Source: Lewinellaceae bacterium
GTDB taxonomy: Bacteria; Bacteroidota; Bacteroidia; Chitinophagales; Saprospiraceae
Length of the DNA: 64,000 bases
Reading direction: 5' to 3'
Assembly (NCBI GenBank): GCA_016713985.1
Contig: JADJOD010000016.1
Location: 98,477 to 162,476, forward strand
Shown piece after piece: positions 1-8,197 of the stretch. Numbering within the stretch: the first letter of the stretch is position 1; every line of letters begins with the position of its first letter. The translations under genes and the position numbers were made by a program. The notes beneath the pieces are model-generated. The model saw only the letters and a list, made by a program, of their open reading frames with translations, searched no databases and was not told the origin of the DNA.

Positions 1-468
1 GAGATCGACGTGGTGTTCCTCGACGAAAGTATGCCCGGACTGACCGGCCTCGAAGCATTGCCCAAAATCAAGGAGATCAACCCGCAGGTGCCCGTGGTGA
101 TGATCACAAAAAACGAGGCCGAACACGTGATGGAAGAAGCCATCGGATCACAAATATCCGATTACCTCATCAAACCCGTCAATCCCAACCAGATCCTGCT
201 GACCCTCAAAAAGATCATCGACAACAAACGCCTCGTGCGCGAAAAAACGGCGATGGACTACCAGCAGGAGTTCCGCCAGATTTTTATGCAGATCACCGGC
301 GGACTAAACCACGTCGAATGGGTGGACGCCTACAAAAATCGTCAGCTGGGAACTCCGGCTCGACAGCAACCAGGCCGAAGTCGGCGACATCCTGGCCCAG
401 CAAAAACAGCAGGCCAACACCGAATTTTCCAAATTTGTGGTCAAAAACTACTTCGACTGGGTGGATAA
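1..468 (+). CDS. porX: PorX, T9SS two-component regulator: receiver domain part (5' partial, frameshifted)
   Basis: N-terminal part of PorX, the response regulator that controls type IX secretion genes in Bacteroidota. The gene is already open at base 1. The phospho-acceptor aspartate is visible in VFLDESMPG (residue 8 of the open frame), the conserved Thr in VVMITKNE and the Lys in YLIKPVNP, so this is a complete beta3-alpha5 half of a CheY-like receiver. The frame is right up to EWVDAY and then turns to nonsense. At an A5 run (334-338) the correct frame shifts by +1, where PorX relatives read YKK-hydrophobic-WE. Two A's missing, or one extra, would restore it. The remainder of the protein is in the next entry. 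The match to PorX is by recalled family sequence, and confidence in identity is high. Confidence 0.88.
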   Translation, partial: EIDVVFLDESMPGLTGLEALPKIKEINPQVPVVMITKNEAEHVMEEAIGSQISDYLIKPVNPNQILLTLKKIIDNKRLVREKTAMDYQQEFRQIFMQITGGLNHVEWVDAYKNRQLGTPARQQPGRSRRHPGPAKTAGQHRIFQICGQKLLRLGG

Positions 469-1309
469 AAACAAGGAAATCGGCCCCGTGATGTCGCATT
501 CGATGATGCGCAAACACATTTTCCCCCACGTCGCCCAGGGTATGCCCACCATCGTGCTCCTGCTCGACAACCTGCGCTACGACCAGTGGAAAGTGATCGA
601 ACCTTTTATCAACGAATTGTTCCGCACCGAAAACGAGGGTTATTTTTTCAGCATCCTGCCCACCGCCACACAGTACAGCCGCAACTCCATTTTTGCCGGG
701 TTGATGCCCGCCGACATCGAAGCGGCGTTCCCCGACAAGTGGAAAAACGACATCGACGAGGGTGGGAAAAACCTGTTCGAGGATTTTTTCCTCGGCAAAC
801 AACTCGAACGCACCTTCCGCAAAGGCATCAAATGGGAATACATCAAGATCACCAACGTACAACACGGTAAAGACCTCAACGACGACATCCTGCACACGCT
901 CAACAACGACCTGACGGTGATCGTGTACAACTTCATCGACATGCTTTCCCACGCGCGTACCGAAATGGAAGTGCTCAAGGAACTCGCCGGCGACGAACGC
1001 GCCTACCGCTCGCTCACCCGCTCCTGGTTCCTGCACAGTCCGCTCTGGACCGCCCTGCAAAAACTCCAGGGCCGCGACGTACAACTGTTTGTCACCACCG
1101 ACCACGGCACCATCCGGGTGCAAAGCCCTTCCAAAGTGGTCGGCGACCGCGAAACCACCACCAACCTGCGCTACAAAGTGGGCCGCAACCTCCAGTACGA
1201 ACGCCGCGACGTGCTCGAATTTTCTGCGCCTGCAATCAGCAGAAAAAAGAAGCGACCCAGCCCGATTCCACCTCAACGCAATACGGCGTTATGTGTGCCC
1301 CTGAAGTAA
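437..1309 (+). CDS. porX: PorX, PglZ/alkaline-phosphatase-like effector part (3' truncated)
   Basis: Second part of PorX, in frame 2 after the frameshift near 335; the true in-frame segment starts at about 340. It carries the alkaline-phosphatase-superfamily (PglZ) effector domain: VLLLDNLRYDQW, FSILPTATQYSRNSIF (metal/nucleophile Thr region), WKNDIDEGGKNL, VIVYNFIDMLSHAR and TTDHGTIRV with the metal-binding D and H. PorX relatives continue for about 60-70 residues after the region that here reads YERRDV. In this window the PorX match stops at about 1216-1220 and is replaced by unrelated sequence belonging to the next gene in another frame. The last about 30 residues up to 1309 are therefore not PorX. 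The gene as given cannot encode an intact PorX; a deletion or a mis-joined contig is the likely cause. Confidence 0.85.
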   Translation: MVKNYFDWVDKNKEIGPVMSHSMMRKHIFPHVAQGMPTIVLLLDNLRYDQWKVIEPFINELFRTENEGYFFSILPTATQYSRNSIFAGLMPADIEAAFPDKWKNDIDEGGKNLFEDFFLGKQLERTFRKGIKWEYIKITNVQHGKDLNDDILHTLNNDLTVIVYNFIDMLSHARTEMEVLKELAGDERAYRSLTRSWFLHSPLWTALQKLQGRDVQLFVTTDHGTIRVQSPSKVVGDRETTTNLRYKVGRNLQYERRDVLEFSAPAISRKKKRPSPIPPQRNTALCVPLK

Positions 1310-2904
1310 TGGATCAATCGTGGTATTCATCAGGAAAGACAGCCCCCCTGTTCAGCGGGCTTGGAGGAATCCATTTCCCCGTCTCGACAAAAAACAATAA
1401 AGCACAGCAATACTTTGACCAGGGACTTATGTTGTCTTTTGGCTTTAATCATGCCGAAGCGGCGCGTTCATTTTATGAAGCGGCGCGACAAGATTCGACT
1501 TGTGCCATGTGCTGGTGGGGCTTTGCTTATGTTTTGGGGCCGAATTACAATGCGGGTATGGAAAAGGATAATTTTCAACGGGCTTATGACGCCGTTCAAA
1601 AGGCCCGATCGCTTTCTGCCGGCTGCACACCAAAAGAAAAAGATTTGATCGAGGCGTTAACGCACCGCTATTCGAACGATACGACCCTTGCCCGCTCGTC
1701 GCTCGATTCATCCTATGCGGCGGCTATGCGAAAAGTATATAAAAAATATCCCGCTGATGCAACCGTCGCCTCGCTTTTTGCCGAGTCGCTGATGGATTTG
1801 CATCCCTGGAATTTGTGGAATAAAGATGGGACCATTCAGCCCTGGACGCATGAGATTATGGCGGTGCTTGAAAAATGTTTGCAAATGGAACCGCGTCATG
1901 CAGGCGCAAACCATTTTTACATTCACGCAACAGAAATGTCGGCACATGCGGAAACAGGCGTGGCAAGCGCCGATCTGCTTCGGGAGCTGGTTCCGGGTTC
2001 GGGGCACCTTGTTCACATGCCTTCCCATACTTACATCAGAATCGGGCGGTACCACGATGGCGTTATTGCCAATGGGAAAGCAGTCCTGATTGACAGTTTG
2101 TATACGGAAGCGTGCCATGCGCAGGGGGTGTATCCACTTGCCTATTATCCGCACAATTATCATTTCCTGGCTGCCTGTGCCGCTCTTTGCGGGGAAAGCA
2201 AAGCGGCCATGGAAGGGGCCCGGGCAACGGCTGACCACGCGCATAAAAAATTATTGCGCGACCCCGCGTGGGCGACCTTGCAACATTACTATTCCATTCC
2301 CTGGTATGTGGAAGTAAAACTTGGTTTGTGGAATGACGTCCTGAACGCCCCTTCGCCTGAAAAAGATTTAAAATATCCGTCGGTCGTTTGGCATTATGCA
2401 AAAGGTATGGCGCGGCTTTCACAAAACAACGTTCCGGAAGCAAAAAAACATCTCGCCGAAATAAAAACCATTATGGCAGATACCACGATCAAAGATTTGA
2501 CCATTTGGGGAATAAACAGTGTGTTTGATTTATGTATCATTGCTTCGAAGACGTTGGAGGCAGAGATCCAGGCGAAAGAAAAAAATTTCCCGGCAGCCAT
2601 TTCCCTGTTGAAGGAAGCCGTTGCAAAGGAAGACGCCCTAAATTACAATGAACCGCCCGACTGGTTTTTTTCTGTTCGCCATCATTTAGGCGCAGTCTTA
2701 TTGGAAGCCGAAAGATTTAAAGATGCTATAAAAGTGTATGAGGAAGATTTGAAAATATACCCTGAAAACGGATGGGCGCTGAGGGGTATGATGAATGCTT
2801 TTGAAAAACTGGACGATAAAACGAGCTACGACAAAACAAAACGCCGCTTTGAACAGGCATGGAAATATGCGGACATTAAAATTGCTTCGTCAAGAATATT
2901 ATAG
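1291..2904 (+). CDS. TPR-repeat lipoprotein of unknown function, N-terminus missing
   Basis: A protein of 537 residues from the first ATG. Its frame is open further upstream to about 1216, where it reads FCACNQQKKEATQ, a typical sequence just after a lipoprotein cysteine. The real start and signal peptide are lost at the porX junction. Helical TPR-like repeats run through most of the length (for example AQQYFDQGLMLSFGFNHAEA, AFYEAARQ-type pairs, FKDAIKVYEEDLKIYPENGW near the C-terminus). A CAMCWWGFAY motif early on is typical of a widespread family of secreted TPR proteins whose members I recognise only by pattern. No catalytic residues are evident. It is followed by 40 bases without terminator-like structure before the next gene. 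Confidence 0.7.
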   Translation: MCAPEVMDQSWYSSGKTAPLFSGLGGIHFPVSTKNNKAQQYFDQGLMLSFGFNHAEAARSFYEAARQDSTCAMCWWGFAYVLGPNYNAGMEKDNFQRAYDAVQKARSLSAGCTPKEKDLIEALTHRYSNDTTLARSSLDSSYAAAMRKVYKKYPADATVASLFAESLMDLHPWNLWNKDGTIQPWTHEIMAVLEKCLQMEPRHAGANHFYIHATEMSAHAETGVASADLLRELVPGSGHLVHMPSHTYIRIGRYHDGVIANGKAVLIDSLYTEACHAQGVYPLAYYPHNYHFLAACAALCGESKAAMEGARATADHAHKKLLRDPAWATLQHYYSIPWYVEVKLGLWNDVLNAPSPEKDLKYPSVVWHYAKGMARLSQNNVPEAKKHLAEIKTIMADTTIKDLTIWGINSVFDLCIIASKTLEAEIQAKEKNFPAAISLLKEAVAKEDALNYNEPPDWFFSVRHHLGAVLLEAERFKDAIKVYEEDLKIYPENGWALRGMMNAFEKLDDKTSYDKTKRRFEQAWKYADIKIASSRIL

Positions 2905-2987
2905 TAAAATTTGCAAATAGCGACAAAATTGAAACGACCTTTTGATTGTTGCGCCCTCCCGATGAATCATCCGACCAAACATCTGAC

Positions 2988-3490
2988 ATGACCACCCGCA
3001 TTACCGTTAACACAATTTATACCTGCTCCTTAGAACGCGCCTTTAAAACGCCGATGCTTTGTGACGTTGCTAAAGTGCACACCGGTTTTGGCCTCATGCC
3101 TAAGGTGACGCATTGTACGGAGGATACCTTGTGGGGCCGGCCGGGTGGAAGTAAAAAAGTGTTTGTCGCGCCGTCCCTCACTTTTAAGGGGGGCGAATCT
3201 TCCGTGGACACCGTAATCGAAAGAATAGAAAACGAATACTGGAAAATCGAGGTCAGCGATTTTAAGTCGTGGATGCTGGGTTTTTCAAAATTTGTCGGAG
3301 AATGGAGAACGACGGAAATCGCGGCAAACAGGATTTTGATCGAATACACTTATACCCTGCACTCGGATATTGGCTGGCTTTACCCCTGAACTGGTTGTTT
3401 GCCAACACGTTCTGGCGGATTTATATGAAAAGGGTGTTGGAAAATGTAAGGCAGATGGCGTATCGGCAGGAACCGTATCAATACCCGTAG
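2988..3490 (+). CDS. SRPBCC/polyketide-cyclase-like protein, frameshifted
   Basis: Small soluble protein of about 167 residues if repaired. The start is placed at ATG 2988 (MTTRITVNTIY); an upstream TTG at 2946 adds an unconvincing leader. Pattern: N-terminal beta strand followed by FKTPMLCDVAKVHTGFG, a central strand KVFVAPSLTFKGG, then WKIEVSDFKSWMLGFSKFVGEW and EYTYTLHSDIGWLYP. This alternation matches the START/SRPBCC helix-grip fold. The frame meets a stop right after GWLYP, but the -1 frame continues naturally as LNWLFANTFWRIYMKRVLENVRQM to 3490. One C missing from the C4 run at 3383-3386 explains it. The ligand is unknown. Confidence 0.6.
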
Positions 3491-3509
3491 GGTATCAACC
3501 TTTTTCAAC

Positions 3510-4082
3510 ATGAACAACGGAGAAAAACAAATGACCCTTGGCCGATGGACAAAAGCCACTTTTTGGGGGTGGTTGCTGGGGGTTGCGCTTATACTTGTGT
3601 TGTCGTCCCTTTTGGATTCGACGGGTATTGAACACCTGCAATTTCACCTTGGTGTGGGCATGGGTGCAGGGGTAGGGTTTGCACAATGGCTGCTGCTTAA
3701 ACGGGCGGGCATGAGTAAAAACTGGATCTGGTTTTCCATTCTGGGCATGGGCACTCCTTTTATTATCTTAGACCTGATGCCGGCGGAGCTGGTGCCGCAC
3801 AAAATCGCGGCGGGTATCGTATCGGGCGCATTGGCGACCGGCCTGCTTCAATACCTGCTCCTGAAAAAACAGTTCCGGAACGCGCAGTTGTGGATATACG
3901 GCTGTTTTACGGGCTGGACGTTGGCAGTCGCAACGGTTTTTGCCATCGACTATACCAAATACCTGACTTCTTCAAACCTGGCGTTGTTTTTCCTGAATCT
4001 TTTTCTGATGCTCGCCGGGGGAATTGTCCTGGGGGTGATTAGCGGCTTTGCGCTGAAAAGAATATATTCAGCGACCGGGTAA
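3510..4082 (+). CDS. Conserved membrane protein, unknown function
   Basis: A protein of 190 residues with about five or six hydrophobic segments (around residues 15-35, 48-66, 72-90, 97-117, 130-147, 158-180). Short cationic loops (LLKRAGMSK, LLKKQFRN) suggest an inner-membrane protein. No motif I can name is present. It starts 19 bases after the SRPBCC gene ends and may be co-transcribed with it. Its last codons and stop lie inside the left arm of a perfect hairpin shared with the convergent AraC gene. Confidence 0.6.
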   Translation: MNNGEKQMTLGRWTKATFWGWLLGVALILVLSSLLDSTGIEHLQFHLGVGMGAGVGFAQWLLLKRAGMSKNWIWFSILGMGTPFIILDLMPAELVPHKIAAGIVSGALATGLLQYLLLKKQFRNAQLWIYGCFTGWTLAVATVFAIDYTKYLTSSNLALFFLNLFLMLAGGIVLGVISGFALKRIYSATG

Positions 4083-4137
4083 AACCATTCACCGGGTGAC
4101 TTCAGGTCACCCGGTGAATGGTTTTACCCGGTCGCTG
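4069..4137. terminator. Perfect 32-bp-arm hairpin between convergent genes (bidirectional terminator)
   Basis: Arms 4069-4100 and 4106-4137 are exact reverse complements around the 5-base loop TTCAG. The left arm contains the last codons and stop of the membrane protein gene. The right arm contains the last codons and stop of the AraC gene on the other strand. Symmetrical TTTTA/TAAAA tracts lie inside the arms, so either strand gives a GC-rich stem with an internal U tract. The arms are about twice as long as ordinary terminators. Confidence 0.75.
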
Positions 4138-5255
4138 CGCTCCACATACGCCGAAGGCGACATACCCGTCATTTTTTTAAACACCCGGTTGAAGGTGGTT
4201 TTGTTGGCGAAGCCACTTTCCAGTCCCACTGCTTCGATGGAAAAATGGCGGAACCGCTCGTCAAGCAGCAAACGCTGCGCTTCACGGATGCGGTACCCGT
4301 TGACAAAGTCGTAAAAACCGGCGCCTACCGCTTCGTTGAGGATGTGGGAGAGGTGGTGAGACGGCAGTTGCAGTTGTTCGGCCAGGTCGGCAATCCGGAG
4401 TTCCGGGTCGAGCCAGGGTTTTTGCCGCTGCATCAGTTCCAGCAGGGCGAGGCGGCTGTTTTCCAGTTGTTCGGCTGTCAGCGGGGAGGTTTTGTATTTT
4501 TCTTGGGCCGGTTCGGCAGGAATTCCGGGGTGTTGATCTAAGCGTCTCATGGCAAAATAACCCACCCGGTGAATGGCCAGTGCCAGGGCAGCCGCCAGCA
4601 GGTATTCGGCCGTTGCGGCGGGTATTTCGGCAAAAACAAAACTGAATTTCAAGCCGAGGTCGAACACCAGGAGCAGGATAAAAAAGGTGCAGAACCGCTT
4701 CATCCAGCGCGATTTCCGGCGGTTTTCGGGCCGTTCCGCCTGTTTTTCCCGCTGCGCGGACCATTGTCGCGCCGCCACGGCGTATCCCAGCAACAAAAAA
4801 AGATGGACGTTGCCTTGCAACACCATTTCCGGGGAAAACACTTCCTGCGGGTTCAAAAACCACGCAATCAACGCCTGTTTCCTTTCGGCCGGCAATATCA
4901 GCAGGGGATACACCCGGTACCAGGCCCAGAGAAAAGGCAGGAAGTGTAAAAGATGGACGGGGCGCCAGTGAAAACCGCCGGACAACGAAGTTTTTACAAA
5001 AAACCAAAATGCGCCGCCCGCGAGAAAAATCCAGGGGTACAACACGCCCAGGCAGCCGGGAAAATGCCGGATCAGGCCGGTGAGAAACAGCAGGTAATTG
5101 AGCAGGTAGAGCGAAACGCCACCGAGCACCAGGCCAAGCAAGCGGCTTTCGCGGGTATTTTTGCGTTTGACAAAAAGGAGCAGGGAAAGATACGCCCCGT
5201 GAAAAGCGGCGGCGCCGAGCAGGAAAACGAGCAGTTGCTGAGTCGCTGGATGCAT
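4107..5255 (-). CDS. AraC-family regulator with membrane N-terminal domain
   Basis: A transcription regulator of 382 residues. The first about 225 residues hold seven hydrophobic segments (for example LLVFLLGAAAFHGAYLSLLL and YLLAAALALAIH), a layout common in Bacteroidota AraC regulators that sense at the membrane. The C-terminal about 100 residues are an AraC DNA-binding domain with two helix-turn-helices: LRIADLAEQLQLPSHHLSHI and FSIEAVGLESGFANKTTFNR, followed by FKKMTGMSPSAY. ATG 5255 is preferred over the GTG at 5279, because the latter would start in a region that looks like promoter. A minus-strand -7 element lies at 5356-5363. It is divergent from the DUF4287 gene; target genes and signal are unknown. 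Confidence 0.85.
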   Translation of the reverse strand: MHPATQQLLVFLLGAAAFHGAYLSLLLFVKRKNTRESRLLGLVLGGVSLYLLNYLLFLTGLIRHFPGCLGVLYPWIFLAGGAFWFFVKTSLSGGFHWRPVHLLHFLPFLWAWYRVYPLLILPAERKQALIAWFLNPQEVFSPEMVLQGNVHLFLLLGYAVAARQWSAQREKQAERPENRRKSRWMKRFCTFFILLLVFDLGLKFSFVFAEIPAATAEYLLAAALALAIHRVGYFAMRRLDQHPGIPAEPAQEKYKTSPLTAEQLENSRLALLELMQRQKPWLDPELRIADLAEQLQLPSHHLSHILNEAVGAGFYDFVNGYRIREAQRLLLDERFRHFSIEAVGLESGFANKTTFNRVFKKMTGMSPSAYVERSDRVKPFTG

Positions 5256-5355
5256 ACACAAACGATAAAATACAAACACCGGTTATTTTCTTCCTGCTGA
5301 CGGCTTGTTTCCGGTATAAATCAAAACAATTGTGGTTACAATCCATTGATTGGTA

Positions 5356-5363
5356 CAAAAGTA
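5356..5363 (-). promoter_or_regulatory. Bacteroidota -7 element (TACTTTTG) upstream of the AraC gene
   Basis: On the minus strand this reads TACTTTTG, an exact match to TAnnTTTG, about 100 bases upstream of the AraC start. No clear -33 TTTG is seen at the usual distance. The rest of the 5280-5478 interval holds nothing else recognisable. Confidence 0.4.
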
Positions 5364-5478
5364 ACAATATTATACCTGCACTTTTGTCCGGCAAGGTTTA
5401 TCGCCCGGAGCTTGCAGCCGCAAGGGCCCCGGGGATTCCGGCAAATATAATTCATCACTTCAACCCGACGATATCGCT

Positions 5479-6030
5479 ATGGACAAAGCAACAGAAACCA
5501 TGATCGCCAATTTTCAAAAAAACACCGGCAAAACACTCGACGAGTGGGTGGCTATCGCGCGCAGTAAAAATTTTGCCAAACACGGCGAGATCGTGGCGTT
5601 TCTGAAAACGGAATACCAAATCGGGCACGGTTTTGCCAATCTGGTGGCGCATACCACCCTGCAATCGGACGCCAACAGTTTGTCGGAAACCACCGACCTG
5701 GTGGCCGAACAGTATAAAGACAAAAACGAACTGTTTGGCATCTATCAAAACCTGATGGCGGAAATCCGGAAATTCGGTCCCGACGTGGAAATCGCTCCCA
5801 AAAAAGCCTATGTCAGCCTGAGGCGCAACAAGCAGTTTGCCCTGCTCCAGCCCAGCACCAAAACCCGCTTAGACATCGGGCTCAGTTTGAAAGGAGTGGC
5901 GCCGCAGGGCAAACTGGAAGCCGCAGGAAGTTTTAATACGATGTGCAGTCACCGCGTGCGGATCGAACAAGCCGCCGACGTGACGCCGGAAGTGATCGGG
6001 TGGCTGCGCCTGGCTTATGAGGCGGGGTGA
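5479..6030 (+). CDS. DUF4287 / DUF5655 domain protein
   Basis: A soluble protein of 183 residues. The N-terminal about 70 residues (TMIANFQKNTGKTLDEWVAI, then HGEIVAFLKTEYQIGHGFAN) match the DUF4287 pattern. Residues about 75-180 (ELFGIYQNLMAEIRKFGPDV, PKKAYVSLRRNKQFALLQP, TKTRLDIGLSLKG) match DUF5655. The two domains are often fused in this order, and the biochemical role is unknown. It begins in the AraC-divergent intergenic region with no obvious -7 element. Confidence 0.8.
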   Translation: MDKATETMIANFQKNTGKTLDEWVAIARSKNFAKHGEIVAFLKTEYQIGHGFANLVAHTTLQSDANSLSETTDLVAEQYKDKNELFGIYQNLMAEIRKFGPDVEIAPKKAYVSLRRNKQFALLQPSTKTRLDIGLSLKGVAPQGKLEAAGSFNTMCSHRVRIEQAADVTPEVIGWLRLAYEAG

Positions 6031-6093
6031 TGCCCCGGGCAACCGCAGTTTACCGCCGCGGCGGTCATTCATTTAAACCGGGTTTTTCGGTCC

Positions 6094-8115
6094 ATGCAAT
6101 ACCCATCGATGCGACTACTTTTTCTTTTATTGCTGTTTATACCCGAAATCATGTGTTGCCAGCCCGGCGACGCAATCCGGTCGTCCTATCTCGCACATGT
6201 GGCCGCCGCCAACGCTGCATACCGGCTTCACGAACCCGCAGAAGCCCAACGCTGGATCGCCGGCGCGCCCGCCGAACAACGCGGCTGGGAGTGGCGTTAT
6301 CTCGCGGGCCTGAGCGACGTGAGTCTGCTCGCGGTTCGGATCGAAGGAGAAAAACCCGTCAACCTCGCCCTGAGCCCCGACGGGAAAATCTGCGCCCTGG
6401 CCATGCCCGGCGGTACAATCCGCTTGCTGAATGCCGGTAACTTTCAGGAAATCAGGTCGTTGGAAGGGCACCAGGCCGCCGTTTACGCCACTGTTTTTAG
6501 TCGCGACGGCCAACGATTGTTTTCCTGTTCCCGCGATTCCACGGTGCGTTGCCGGGATGTGGCAACGGGCAAGGAAATCTGGAAATCACGCACCGGAGGT
6601 TTTGGGTTGGCTTGTATTGCCGTTCACCCGGGCGGCGAAAAAGTGGCCGTTGCCTCCTGGTATTTGGACAAAGAACGCGGGGTGGTGGGCATCGTCAGTT
6701 TGTTCGACGCGGCCACGGGCGACAGGGTCTGGAAAACCGATTTTGGCGTGAAACCGGTTTTGGGTTTACAATTCAGCGCCGACGGAAAAGACCTGGCTGC
6801 GGGGAACTGGGACGGACAGGTGGGGGTCTGGCATTTGGCCGACCTCGCCGCCGCGCCGCAGGTACTGGATTATTCCGACCGCCGCGATTATACCGCCATC
6901 GACGACCTGAGTTTTAACCCGGTAGCGGAGCGGCATCTTGTTTCGGCGACAAAATGCGGCGAACCGCGAATCTGGAATACCGAAACGGGCAAACTGATCG
7001 CCGAACTGCGCGGCCACCGCCAGGCCGTGATGGCTGTGGCTTACAGTCCGGACGGGCGACACATCTACACGGGGGGCGACGAAGGTGTGCTGATCACCTG
7101 GGATGCCGCTACCGGCGAACTCTTAGCCAAACAATTCGGTCATACGGGGCGTATCATCCGCATTTGCCCCACCCCCGACGGCCGGGAGGTTATCAGCCTG
7201 TCCGACGACCTCAGCCTGCGCCGCTGGGATGCCTCGCGGGACCTGTCTTTTTCCAATCCCGCCGGCCGCGAAAAATCCGTTTACGCATTCGCGCTTACGC
7301 CCGACGGCACAACGCTGGCTATGGGCGCTCCGAATGGTCATATTTCCCTCTGGGATGCCGCCTCCGGGGCCATGCTCCACACCGTAAAATGTTTGGCAGA
7401 TCCCCTCAATGCCCTGGCTTTCAGCCCCGACGGCAGCCGTTTTATCGGTACCAACTGGGGCAAAGAAGCCTGCATCTGGGATGCAAAAACGGGAGCGGTG
7501 GCGTTCAGGCTGGAAGGCCTCGAAAGCGGCAGCAGTGGCTGCGCCTACAGCCCCGACGGCCGCTGGGTTGCGGCTGCAACCCGAAAAAACACCGTTTATG
7601 TATGGGATGCACACACGGGAGCCCTGGCCCACAAACTGGAAAAAGCGCCGGGCAGTTACACGGCGGCATTTAGCCCCGATGGGAAAAAACTGGTCGCTGC
7701 CGGCCATGACGGGGTTATAACGATTTGGGAAACAACACAATACGGAAAAGTACTCGAATGGCAGGCGCACAAGGAAACCGTCTATACGCTCGCTTTTTCA
7801 CCCGACGGCCGCTCGTTGCTGACGGGCAGTGAAGACAAGATGGGGCGGATATGGAATTTCGCCGACGGCCACCTGCTGCACGAACTGAACGGCCATGCCC
7901 AGCGCATCTGGACCGCCGCCTGGTCGCCCGACGGCAGCCGGGTCGCCACCGGCTCTGCCGACCTGAATACCTGCCTCTGGGATGCCCGCAGCGGTGAGCG
8001 GGTGCTTACGCTGCCCACTCCCCGGACGGTGTACAATCTGTGTTATTCGCCGGATGGCAAACGACTGTACGCCAATCAGTTGAGCGGGAAAGTGGTGGTT
8101 TGGGAAGGGGAATGA
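6094..8115 (+). CDS. WD40-repeat lipoprotein, probable double beta-propeller
   Basis: A protein of 673 residues. A hydrophobic signal peptide ends in IPEIMCCQPG, a plausible lipobox, so outer- or inner-membrane anchoring is likely. ATG 6109 (MRLLF) is an alternative start. After a 70-residue helical linker (EPAEAQRWIAGAP...EWRYLAG) come about 13-14 WD40 repeats, each with the signatures SPDG(K/R) and (I/L)W(D/N)xxTG, enough for two seven-bladed propellers. This is a scaffold family; partners cannot be inferred. It is followed after 82 bases by the thioredoxin gene on the same strand. Confidence 0.88.
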   Translation: MQYPSMRLLFLLLLFIPEIMCCQPGDAIRSSYLAHVAAANAAYRLHEPAEAQRWIAGAPAEQRGWEWRYLAGLSDVSLLAVRIEGEKPVNLALSPDGKICALAMPGGTIRLLNAGNFQEIRSLEGHQAAVYATVFSRDGQRLFSCSRDSTVRCRDVATGKEIWKSRTGGFGLACIAVHPGGEKVAVASWYLDKERGVVGIVSLFDAATGDRVWKTDFGVKPVLGLQFSADGKDLAAGNWDGQVGVWHLADLAAAPQVLDYSDRRDYTAIDDLSFNPVAERHLVSATKCGEPRIWNTETGKLIAELRGHRQAVMAVAYSPDGRHIYTGGDEGVLITWDAATGELLAKQFGHTGRIIRICPTPDGREVISLSDDLSLRRWDASRDLSFSNPAGREKSVYAFALTPDGTTLAMGAPNGHISLWDAASGAMLHTVKCLADPLNALAFSPDGSRFIGTNWGKEACIWDAKTGAVAFRLEGLESGSSGCAYSPDGRWVAAATRKNTVYVWDAHTGALAHKLEKAPGSYTAAFSPDGKKLVAAGHDGVITIWETTQYGKVLEWQAHKETVYTLAFSPDGRSLLTGSEDKMGRIWNFADGHLLHELNGHAQRIWTAAWSPDGSRVATGSADLNTCLWDARSGERVLTLPTPRTVYNLCYSPDGKRLYANQLSGKVVVWEGE

Positions 8116-8197
8116 ATTCCGGTTGCGCCGCCTGTGTAACTTAAGGCACCAACGTTGTTCCGGCGTATTTCCCATTTTTGCGGAAAAATTGCCCGTT

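Noticed and set aside
293..1276. A 327-codon minus-strand open frame at the window start
   Set aside because: Antisense to porX, whose motifs are unmistakable; composition is that of a complementary frame.
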